64,000 bases of DNA from contig JBBHKE010001940.1 in NCBI GenBank assembly GCA_037447655.1, positions 1-64,000 of the forward strand. The letters run 5' to 3'. This document shows positions 22,601 to 38,404 of this stretch, one piece after another. The stretch is from Zygnema cylindricum. Lineage: Eukaryota > Streptophyta > Zygnematophyceae > Zygnematales > Zygnemataceae. The first letter of the stretch is position 1, and each line of letters opens with the position of its first letter. The position numbers were made by a program, and so were the translations under genes. The notes under the pieces are model-generated. The model made no database searches, was not told the origin of the DNA, and saw only the letters and a program-made list of their open reading frames with translations.

Positions 22601-25160
22601 TCTTTGCTTTTGAAGGGTTGTGATGTATTTCGCGATCTCAGGCATCATATTTTCAACAACGGAAATTTCTAGAGTTCTGGATCATAAATTGCCCCTGGAA
22701 TTGTTATACGCACTGTGAGGTTGTTTCTCGTTCATAGATTTCTCCAACCAAAGGCATATCGTTTTCTCCTTTTATTTGATTACGCTGCCCACTATTTTTG
22801 GGACAAGCAGTGGCGGTTTATAAAGCATAATGTCCTTATGAAACTCCAGCTTTTTTGTTGTCCTTATGTGTTTGAGCTATTTCTGAACCGTCTTTGGGAT
22901 GAACATAGTTGTGGTTCATAAAGCATAAGACCCTTTTTAATCTCCACACAAGCCCTTTTTGAAACGGCAGCTTTCTTGTTATCCTTACATGTATTCACTG
23001 TCTTTGAGATGAACAGGTTTGGTTTATAAAACAGGGCAATATGCCGTGTGTAGCAGCAGACGCTACAGAAAGTGGATGCCACAAACTCCTCTTGGATAGT
23101 CCTCACTCTGTTGCAGAATCTCCTAGTGGAAATGGAAGTTTATTTGAAACTTTACATAAATCAGGGACAGTTGAACGGCTGGAAACCCTCGGCGTGAAGC
23201 ACGTCCAGGTATGGGGTTTGTTTGAAGGATTTTGTTAGAAAGTGACTTTTTAATGAGTTCAATGATAATATTTGCTGGGAGTTTGACAGGGCGAGTGATT
23301 GTGTATTTATGTGTAATGAAGCGAGAAGTTTATGTTGGGTGTTTAAGATTCATGCAGAGTCGGTGATGAGCTTGGATAATACCTGTTTGCTTTGCCCTCT
23401 GACCTCAAAACAGCATTAGTATTCCTAAATATTTTTTTCTTAGCACTAATTTTTTTAACAGTCCACAAGCAGCCACGTAATTTGGAACCGAATCAGAATT
23501 AATAACGTTGATATAAAACCCGTGCTAAAAAGTTTTATACTTTAGTAACGATTCACGGTGTACTGTCTTTGCAGGTATACGCTGTGGATAATGCCCTTGT
23601 AAAAGTGGCAGATCCGGTTTTTTACGGATTCTGTCGTGATCGAAAAGCAGATGTGGGTGTGAAAGTCGTTACGAAAACTGCTCCGGATGAAGCTGTGGGT
23701 GTACTCTGTCTCCGTCAAACCACCAAGTCATCTTCTTCTAAAAAAGGAGAGCCTTCCATCGTGGATGATTTCTACAGTGTTTTAGAGTACAGTGAAATGC
23801 CGGAGTCTCTGAGATCTGCCCGAGAAAATGACCAAGGAGAAGATGCTCTAATGTATAGAGCTGCCCATATCTGCATTAATTCATTTTCAGTCAGCTTTCT
23901 TAAAGAACTGGGGACGAATGAAAAATTCAGGTTACCGTATCACGCTGCGAAAAAACGTATACCTTTTGTAGAGAAGGACAACGCAGGACAATGGAAAATG
24001 GTCGAACCTCGAGAACCTAATGGCTTGAAATTGGAACGTTACATATTTGATGCGTTCATGTATTGCTCTCCGGAAAAGGTGGGGTGTCGACCCTTTTGCT
24101 TATCCATGACAGCGTAATATTTTAGCTTTGAATAATTATTTTGCTGATAGTTCAATGCATATGTTTGGATAAAGTCCAAACCTCTGAAAAGCGTAAAACA
24201 AACATGGAAAACAAACAGTAACTGGAAATAGTACCTGCCCCCCTCAAAAGTTAGCATCCTGGTTTAATACAAAAACATTTGATATGTTGCTAAATAGTTT
24301 CTTAAACCGCATATTTTACAAACATTTCACGAGTATCATTTGATTATAAGCACTTGCCCATTAATGTAACTATTATCCTCTGAAAGTTTTGTATGAATTT
24401 TAATTATGTAACTGGTTGAAGAGTAGCTGATTAGCCATTAAACCACAAGAAAATTTTACAAGACCTTTTGATTAAACCACAAACCCCTAATTAATAAATA
24501 AGTGGCGAAGTTAGAACATGCTAAATAGGAAATCTATTTGTTATGAGGAGTCAACGACTTTGCATGTTAAGTACATTTTATATTTATACTATGTGTACAT
24601 AATGAGGTGTCTGCATGTTCAAGCGTGTATGTTTTGTACTGAAATTTTGAATTTAAACGGTTGTAAACAACAGAACCAAGTGAAAAATAGTAGTTCATTG
24701 TTTCACAAGGTTCATTTGTCCCTTAATCTAAATTGTTGGGATAAAATAATATTTTCTAGCCGCGGTACTCTCTCGGTAGTTCAGTTCAACTACTACTAGT
24801 CAACTACTACTAGTTTTTTGGGCTATCTTTACTAATAGGGGTTGTGTCATACATCCATGGTGATTGGAAAACTCATTTCTTTTAATATCTTAGGCTTGAA
24901 CTTAATGGAGGTCTTTGTTTGTTTATATACTTTTCGTCCAGGTCGCCATATTGGAGGTGGAACGGAGTGAGGAATTTGCTCCAGTGAAGAATGCTTCTGG
25001 ACCTGGAGTGAAAGACAGCTCAGAAACAGCCTGTAGGCTTGTGCTGTCATACCATGAAAAGATAACGAAACTGAATAAGAGTGTATTGGAAGATGGACAG
25101 CAAGAATCGAATATCAATCATATAGAAGTATCGCCTCTTATGAGTTATGGCGGGGAGTGA
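16660..25160 (+). CDS. Plastid-type RimM fused to a UDP-sugar pyrophosphorylase-like domain
   Basis: Eleven exons: 16660-16798, 17581-17900, 18773-18910, 19396-19508, 19848-20094, 20594-20799, 21360-21687, 22451-22567, 23017-23208, 23575-24078, 24942-25160; about 840 residues. RimM assists maturation of the small ribosomal subunit. Here a very acidic stretch (about 67-107) precedes the RimM N-domain ([27 protein letters not shown]) and PRC-barrel ([14 protein letters not shown] onward). A linker helix leads to a UDPGP-type domain with [10 protein letters not shown] (about 451-460), [28 protein letters not shown] and EEFAPVKN. I recall the same fusion in land plants (Arabidopsis At5g46420). 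Exon 1 is uncertain: it was chosen because only that frame enters exon 2 in phase. The exon 4/5 junction uses a GTGTGT donor and is ambiguous by a few bases. Confidence 0.88.
17175..17360. mobile_element. MITE in RimM-UDPGP intron 1
   Basis: Left end TACACCGTAAGTCACTGTTA, right end AATAGCGATTCATGGCGTGTTA. The interior words TTTGGTCCC, GCTCTGAACGCC and GGTTCAGAATCG are shared with the copies at 39366 and 41065, making a third interior type (family C). Confidence 0.8.
20464..20530. repeat. Three tandem ACGTGAATAAAATCCTGT units in intron 5
   Basis: A unit of about 24 bp (TACGTGAATAAAATCCTGTT) occurs three times in direct tandem, 60 bp upstream of exon 6. Confidence 0.8.
23410..23562. mobile_element. 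MITE at the 3' end of RimM-UDPGP intron 9
   Basis: The right end TAACGATTCACGGTGTA finishes 12 nt before exon 10 (23575), so the branch point and part of the pyrimidine tract must lie in or next to element sequence. The left end is degenerate. The interior shows GCACTAATTTTTTTAACAG and GCCACGTAATTTGG as in related copies. Confidence 0.75.
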
Positions 25161-27158
25161 ATATCAATCAATAGGAGTTCCGCCTCTCTTATGTTATAAA
25201 GGGGAGTGGATAGCGGAATGTATGTTCAATTTGCTCTTTAGTTTTTATTTGTTGATATGTTATTTTATTAAAAAATGCAATCGGGTCTGGCTGTACATAT
25301 TTACTGTGACCTGATAGTGATAATGTGGTCAGTGATGGTTGTTGTATTGTAAGTAGAAATGTGTATGGGCTGTAAATTGTCTTTTTAATGGGTTTGTTCC
25401 ATCTATGACCTGGATGTAAAAACGCCACAGATAAAGATGTGCACAGTTATAATCACTCGGCAGTAAGTGCCAAAATGGACAATTCAGGTGAATTCAATCG
25501 GAGGGTAGACTACAGAGAAAAAGGAATAAAATGAGGTAATAAGTTAATCACGTTGTTCCAGCTCAGCTGCATAAATTGGGTAACAATTATGCCCAGCCAA
25601 AATGTTTAGTTTTCAGCTATTTCTATGTATACATGCCATTTGCCATTTTTCTGTCTTCACGTTGCTTTCTTTCTTTTTTATTGCCCTGCTTGTAGTTTTT
25701 CAATTTTGGCCATGCCACCTCTTTTGTACCCCCGGACTCAGACGGTCTACCATCGTGCTTTTTAATTTATACTGTATATCCCCATACATGCGGAGGTGAC
25801 CAAAGAATTAGGAAATTGAATGATTAAAGGGTTACACCTTCGTACAATAGCTTAACCAAGGTGGATTATAAGCAGTCCCAGTGTGATTTACGTAAATCAA
25901 ACAGGAATAGAAGTTTGCACCCTTCTTCCCGTTTTTCTACAGAAGGATTCAAACACTTCCGTTTCTCCATCAGGTGAATTGGTACAGTTCCTTGAACAAA
26001 ACTGAACTAGTCATTATAATATGCCAACAGCACCCATTGGTACTGTTATGCTATAACTGGTGTTACTAGCCGGTACCTTCTTTGGACGGCTAGCGGTCAT
26101 GTATCATCGGTGGGTTGCGAATCTCCCTCAACATCTTCCTCGAGCTTGGGGCCCTTAAAATTGTTGCTTTTTATCGAACTTCAGTTATGTAGAAGTTTAG
26201 TTGGTTAGTGTCAGATTAGGCACACTGTTGTGGCTTTCCTTTAGTGGTTGTTACTTCTTTGAGTGTCTTTGTGTTCAACGCCATTTTTTGTGTTCATTTA
26301 TTTCACATTGCTTTTCCTCTTTGATTGATTCCTTCCACCTGTAGTTTTCCGGTTTTGGACTTGCCGCCACTTTTGTACCCATGGCTTCACATGGTTAACC
26401 ATCACACTTTTTACCAAAGACTTGTTACTCATATTAATCAGCTGCACGTAGTAGAGTATACGAACACTGTAACTGGTGTAGCTGGCCAAGTTTTAGCATT
26501 ACTGACCAACAATCACAGTAATCATGATTATTTGCATAAAGTATCAAGAAGATCATAAATTTATCTTGCACTGCTACTAGGATTTCAGGCCAGTAACACT
26601 AGTAATAGCACACGTCTAATTACCCTATTACCAGCCTAATAAAGCTTGTCACACTACTAACTATGCCAGGATTCTTGGCCACCTCGTTGATACTGGAAAG
26701 AATGTTTCACAGACTAATTTGATGACACATACCGGAAGCTCACAAAAAAGACTAGCCTAATTTTCAAGCGATACATTTAACCGGTTTTAGCTGCCGCAAA
26801 ATTGTCAGAACGGTAATGCAAGTTCCGCCATTCAACGAATACCCATCACGTCGAGTACATCTAAATCAACCACCATTTGCCAGAGCAGAATATAGTCCAG
26901 GTGTGCTTTGATAGGACATCAACCAAAGAAAAAATGCTCTTCGCACAGCCAGGAAAAAAATAAATCTAATGAAAATGGCCAAAAAAAAGTCAACAAAAAA
27001 TAGTCGGCAAAACGCCAAAATGTAAAACTCCAAACAGAAGCTTCTACAAAATGGCAGACAATTTACCTTTATTGCAGTGCTCCGAGGATTCTAAAAGTGG
27101 TGATCCAAAATATACAAACAGTGGTCCATAACCGCTATGTACACCTCAAATTCCTTGG
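25161..27158. other. Convergent intergenic region, diverged repeats
   Basis: The RimM-UDPGP and LAZ1 genes end towards each other here. Two diverged copies of one repeat are visible near 25610-25790 and 26290-26440: ..GTTTTC..TTTTGG..TGCC..CACCTCTTTTGTACCC followed by GGTCTACCATCGTGCTTTTT or GGTTAACCATCACACTTTTT. A fragment of the second part also occurs near 2310-2350. No coding frame is supported. Confidence 0.5.
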
Positions 27159-32624
<5,466 letters not shown>

Positions 32625-33400
32625 CTCTGCGTTATTATTAAAGGCAGGAGCCACTCTTTCATGTCATCCGGATGTGGCGGTGCAGAGCAGATACAATAGC
32701 AAGTCGACAAGAGCTGCTACTGTGCTGCCAGATGGCGGACTAAATTGGCGGTAGCAGCAAGCTACAGTCCAGTAGTGGCGACGAATCATAAGCCGGCTGG
32801 GCAGCAGGAACTCAGGAAGTCACTGAGAAGAGGTATAGAAAATTGGCGCCTTGACAACATTACTGCAAGGAGCATAGAAGTAGAAGGGAAGTGAAGGAAA
32901 GTGACCCTTGGCTGTCAAATTCGAAATCCCAGAGTGCAACAGCTATGAAATGGAAATAACGTGCGTACGGTAAATTAAGTGGGGAGTTCCCGCACCACAT
33001 TTCAAATTTGGCCGAATGGAGATCGGTGCGTTTTTTTCGTATTGGTGAGAAAATATATGGAATTTGTAACTGAATTTCCGCACGCACTTTTTGATCATAG
33101 ATTCATTTAGATTGTAGAGTTTTTAATTGCTGATGTGAAGTACATACTGGAATTGAAGTTGATAGTGCACTATTTCAATCCTGAGTGGCATAATCGTACG
33201 GACTTGTGCTTTAATTGTACGTAGAATTTCATATCGGTTTGAATTTTGAATATCTGCCCCGGACATATCTATACCCACCCTACGTAAGGGAGGACACAAA
33301 AGGGACATACTGCTGCCATACACGCATCGCAAAGTAAGATCGCGAGGAGTCACACGTTGTCTGCACAACAAGTGACGCGTGTACGCCAATTATAGCCAGC

Positions 33401-33541
33401 GTACGCGCAACGCCGACAGACGAGTCACCGACTTTTTTACGATAAAATAGTAAAATACGTCAAAACTCAAAGTACCCAATTCGATAATTGTTGTACTATA
33501 CACAAATTGTCGGTGAGGACGTCTGTCGGCGACGCGTGTAC
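33401..33541. repeat. Inverted repeat, about 33-bp arms
   Basis: The left arm contains GTACGCGCAACGCCGACAGACG and the right arm holds its imperfect inverse GTCTGTCGGCGACGCGTGTAC; GTCACCGAC and GTCGGTGAG also pair. The AT-rich loop is about 75 bp. It may be a worn transposon or a structured promoter element. Confidence 0.65.
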
Positions 33542-34127
33542 TATTCGGGTTTATTTTGACGTCCCGCCGTGCCACGTGCCCATTTTTACCAAATATAAAA
33601 TATTACTCTCTGTCGCCCTTCGCGTTGAATCTTTACCTTCTACTCGAATGCACGACAAGTATCTATGCGCATTGGTTAGAATCATGGCGTTGAAGACAAA
33701 ATTAGAAAACCTTTTTGCTGTTGCTCAAGAGAGATTTTACACGTCTGACAGCAATGCAATCTTTAAGATACTGTAGCGTCCTAAACGTCTACTGTACTGT
33801 ACCGTACTGTACCACTCCGCAAAGACGATTTCACCTATACGTTTTCAGTGTTTTCTTTTTGAAACAGGCTGTCACTATTTTGTCGTCCTTCAGGTCTATG
33901 TAGATATGAAAGTTGACCCCAGTAAATATATCAATTCCTTTTGAAACTTTAAAACTGAAACTTTGCACGCGAATCGGTGCCGATCCGAATTGAAATCGTC
34001 AAAGCGGACAATTTGAATGTTCTTAAGCTCTGTGCCTGGGTTTCCCCGGAAACTTGTCCCAGGGTTTACCGAAACAGCACCCGGGAGCAAGGGAGGGAAG
34101 CAGGAGACTTTCATTGTTACGCGCTCG

Positions 34128-34193
34128 TAGGGTTTAAGGCGCTCGCAGGGTTTAAGGCGCTCGCAGGGTTTAAGGCGCTCGTAGGGTTTAAGG
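34128..34193 (+). repeat. Four tandem GCGCTCG(C/T)AGGGTTTAAG units in HYPK leader
   Basis: A unit of about 18 bp occurs four times and ends 10 nt before the HYPK start codon. Each unit contains AGGGTTTA, the complement of the plant telo-box AAACCCT, a motif common near the starts of plant translation-related genes. Confidence 0.85.
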
Positions 34194-34202
34194 CTGGCAG
34201 CC

Positions 34203-36345
34203 ATGGCCGAAGAGCCGGAGGAGGTGGAGCGTGAGGCCGCTTCGAAGGACTTGCAGCAGCAGAGCAAGGCGCTCGACTCCATTACCGACCATGTCGAAGA
34301 CCGCCAGCTGGACTCTCGCCGCGTGGAGCAGGTGTGCTCTCTCTCTCTCTCTCTTCATCTCCGTCCATTGCTCTCAGCTTCTCGTTCCCCTTCCACTATC
34401 TCACCTTCTACGCTATATCAACATTTTGTTTTCTTCCCTTCTCCTTTCTTCGTACTTTCTGGCAACATACTGGGACAGAAGAAAGAAGATGCCGTTATTG
34501 TACCAAATAGGAGCCGCTGTAAAGGCATGAGTGTTGCAAAGTTGTGCTTTTTCTTCACAAAATTTCTGTTAAAGGTATTACTGGAGTCAAATGAGTGGTT
34601 TAGAATTAAGGGCATTTTATGAGCAGAGAAACATAGCAGTCACTTTTCTGTCATTTAGTTTAAATGACGCAGTAATGTCTTCACTTGTAGTCATTAACTT
34701 TGGTTGCATTTAGGGAAGGAAGCTGTAAAGGATATTTTTAGGTGGATCACTTTTACCAGTTATACGTTAAAGGAACCGTAATTTTTATCGAGTTGAATTG
34801 GCTATTTCTTTTAATTATTTTTCGACAGGCAGGTTTCATGGTAGTCCAAGAAAAACATTTCTATATTGTCCCGTAAAATTTGTACAAACACCGTTTTACA
34901 AGATTTTAATTCCGTTGTAGATCCGAAAACAAGTTATGAATCGTACATGTCCTCGCATGTTGATGAATAACTGTATTCGGATTAGAAACACGACAGGAAA
35001 TATGGCTTTTTTCAAAGCATGCTTTTGGTTTGTTTTAGGGTTCGCGGTCTGAATCGATAAATTTCCTGCATAATAATTGGGGCCTGAGATTACCTTCTCT
35101 TTCCCAACCTTATCCGCTTCCTTTCTCTTTCCCTCTCCCTCTCCCTCTCCCTCTCCTTTTTTCTCTTCCTCTCCCTCTCCCTCGCCTTTGGTCTCTCCCT
35201 CTCACTCTCCTTCTCCCTCTCCCTCTCTTTTTCAATCAGCCATAGTTAATGACGGTCGTTTTTAGACCTAACTGCAGTTTTTTTGTCCGGCCATAATGTC
35301 GTACGGCTACTGCAGTTTTGCAAAATATCATGTTAATCTAAGTTTACAATTTGCTTCTCCTTTTCCTTCAGGCCATGGCATCCATTTCGGCAGAGGCAGA
35401 AGCTGACAGGAATGCTCAAAGACTAAGGTGAGATACTATCAAAGAGTTGGACAACAAAAGTACTTAAAGGGACTTAGAAATCTCTTAACTTGTATGTTTA
35501 GAACTTGGAGAAGGAGCGCGTTTAAAATTTCTATCAGTTCAATTGTTACTGCAGTCATATCCTGTGACTGACAGCTCAACATTTTCAAGCCATGGATCTC
35601 TGGCTTTTGTACCATGTTTTCTTAACAGTTAAATTTTCCTTAAAAAATAAAATAAAATCATAACTTACCACTAGTTTTCCCATGTCTTTCTATCTATACC
35701 ATGGCCCTTAATTCCAGTACTGGATAAAACATTCCTGCCGATTTTTAGGGCTCTCTGTTGGTCTTGTCCTAAGATGACAATGTTGTGACTGATGTTATAC
35801 AGAGAAAAGGAGCTTGCAGCTGTGAAGATCAGTCAATCGGAGGTGGATGTCATTGCTAGCGAGATGGAGGTTAGAAAAAAAATCTGAACCCAAAATGTCG
35901 TTCTTGTCACTCCCTCATTATTGGTCGATGTCAGGAGGTCAATTGGGGGATTGCTGCAAGCAGCCATAAGTGTGGATCTTTACGAGCCTATATCCATATG
36001 AGATGTCGTACTAAGTGTTCAGCTACACCATGAGTCACTTTTAACGCTAGAAAATATATACCATGGAGTTTATTTCAGTGTTATTAATTCTAATTTAGGT
36101 TTGAGCGACGTGGAGGACTTTCGACCTCTTACCAAATTAGTGTTGATAAAAAAGCAGTTTGTATCATTAAAGCTATTTTATGTTCAGGGGCCAGAAAAAA
36201 AAGGGCACCAAATTAGTGCTTTTAACACTAATTACAATTTACGTTGTTCTTTCGAGGGTTGCAGGTGGATAAGAAAGTGGCTGAGAGACTGCTAAGGGAG
36301 CATAGAGGAGATGCTGTGGCGGCTCTGAGATCATTGCTGCAATAG
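34203..36345 (+). CDS. HYPK: HYPK (huntingtin-interacting protein K) homologue
   Basis: Four exons: 34203-34331, 35372-35427, 35803-35869, 36265-36345; 110 residues. HYPK binds and tunes the ribosome-associated N-terminal acetyltransferase NatA and has chaperone activity. The conserved block SKALDSITDHVEDRQLDSRRVEQAMASI spans about 21-48. The C-terminal UBA-like domain EKELAAVKISQSEVDVIASEMEVDKKVAERLLREHRGDAVAALRSLLQ spans about 63-110, as in plant and animal orthologues. Length is normal for the family. The start ATG has a good context (CCATGG) and follows a telo-box tandem repeat. Intron 3 carries a MITE that ends just before exon 4. Confidence 0.96.
35105..35235. repeat. CCCTCT-type pyrimidine repeat in HYPK intron 1
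   Basis: Imperfect CCCTCT/CTCTCC hexamer array, one-sided pyrimidine for about 130 bp. It is intronic. Confidence 0.8.
36024..36245. mobile_element. Worn MITE in HYPK intron 3
   Basis: The left end TACACCATGAGTCACTTTTAACG resembles the family terminus. Inner words TTAGTGTTGAT and GTGCTTTTAACACTAATTAC recur as in other copies. The right terminus is not clear. The element ends about 20 nt before exon 4. Confidence 0.55.
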
Positions 36346-38404
36346 AGACTCGGAAAACCCTAAAAGACATGCCAGCTCAGCAGTACCACCTGGCATCCTC
36401 ACACAAATCTAGCATGTAACGGAGCATGCAAATGCTTGCCACCTGGCAGTGGTGGACAGCTCATCAAAGCTAATAACATTATTCAAACAGGCAAAGAACA
36501 TGCTGTCACTTTCAACTACCAAGCTGGGAAAGGAAAGGGGCTTCAAGCACAGGCGTGAAAAGCAGCTCAGGCTGTGTTTAAAGTCTCTCCTATGGCATAT
36601 GGAAACATTTCTGTTGCATTGTAGTCAACAGGATGAATATATATGCGCCGATGTTTGTTTTATATGCGCGGTCTATTTTTTTCCAAAGGGAATGGCTTGC
36701 AGTCGTGACATATGCGTGCGGTTTTTTTTTTTTTTTGTCACTGAGTTGGGGATAGGAAGTTTTGCTTAGAAAATCGAAAGCAGAGAAAAAGGAGTTTTTA
36801 GAAATATAGCAGCATCAGGCAACATTGTTGCACGAGGACAATGGGGTTTTCTCTGTTATCGATTCAACTTAAAGGGCCTCAAAGGCCAATTTTTCAGCTG
36901 CTATTGTTCGTTAATAAGAAAAGTGCCTGGAATGTTAGAAATGTTTAAAATGTTTAAAATGTTTAAAACTCTTATGTTAAAGAATGACAAAAGCCCGTCG
37001 CAGCGATTGAAAGAGAGAAGTGAAAATAATGAAATGATGTAATCCATTATTTGTTGGATGGATATTGCCAGGATTGCGATTGCAATGGAGAAAACAAGGC
37101 TCGGTGAAATAGTGTTCACAGTATTCACTTTGTCACTGTGTTTTCCCCTTTCCTATGTTCTAAGTTTCCAATGGGGTACTATAAAAGTAATTATGGAAGT
37201 TTATCATCATCGGCGTCATTGTGAAATCATGAAAATAAGCATCTGAGAAGAAGACGAGACATGGTTATGTGACAGGAAGAGAATGTTAATTAACAAATTT
37301 GTGAAATCCTCTATTGATTTTTTCTTACGATTTATCAGGTTTCAAAAAATGAGATTCGTTTGGCTTGACACATGAATTAGGACGCTGCGCAATTGGTTAG
37401 CTCAATTTTGGTTTCTAGTGGCGACATTAACTGTCATGCAGTTCAAAATTTTGCAAACCTGACTTTTTCCTTTTACATTTTGTGACTATGAATCGAAGTT
37501 AGAAAAGTTGCAAATTGACTCTCCTGTTCGCCGCCATAATGTCCGATCGTTTTGCATTTCACCATGCAAAACATATTCTGAATAACAGGAATATATGTCC
37601 CTGGCTGTATAACTGTGTGAGACTGCATCATATTTCATTGTGGAAAAGGGTGGCAATCATACATACCAGTAACATAAACTGCCAATAATGTGCATTTATC
37701 AATAACAGGTGGGAGTTAATAGTGTATGCAAACATGGAACCTATGTAAATTAACACAGAACCTGTCTGTCCTTCGGATTGCACTTCAGTTGGAGTCATAC
37801 ACATCATCTACACTGGAGTCGGGTATTTGGCAGTGTATAAACATCACTTAATATGCTTGTTTCAAGATGTCGAAACCTTCTTGTATCCTATTCACAACCC
37901 GTGGTTTTCTCTACTGAACATAGATCTACATATGTATCTTCAAACACTTACCGTATGATAATAAGACCATAAATCAAAAATGCGAAGACGATTGGAAGAG
38001 CTATATGTGGTGACGCTGCAGTATATATGTATTATACCGTATCATAAACGTCTATTGTTGGGATACCATATATAGCAGTTTCCAACTGTTTTCGTATATT
38101 TGAACTATGGATAGGAGACCTTAGCTTGAGTGATGGCAAGAACATCACGAACAAGGCAAATGGCCTTCTCAAGTACACATTATTTACAGCATAAGATAGG
38201 ATTTTTTTTTTCTTCTCCTTTTTTCTTTGGGCAGTGTGCAGAAAAAAAATCCCACACAAACGTGTTTCACAAGAGTCAATCACAAAACTGAATAAAGCTT
38301 CTTTCGGAATTTGAGGATGACCTTATAACTGCCTCAAAAAAAAAAAAAAAAAAAACCAGGATAAAGAATAACAAATCCATGTAATTGTAAAATGACTTAT
38401 TATC
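36346..38404. other. Convergent intergenic region, no gene seen
   Basis: HYPK and RH13 end towards each other here. I see a short ATGTTTAAA direct repeat near 36938-36966 and A or T runs near 36721-36736 and 38335-38354, but no supported coding frame. Confidence 0.5.

Larger units (their letters stand above)
32625..34202. promoter_or_regulatory. Divergent promoter region between LAZ1 and HYPK
   Basis: Both genes are transcribed away from this 1.6-kb interval. It contains an inverted-repeat hairpin (33401-33541), CTGTACTGTACCG repeats near 33790-33812 and the HYPK leader repeat (34128-34193). No gene is recognised. Confidence 0.6.
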
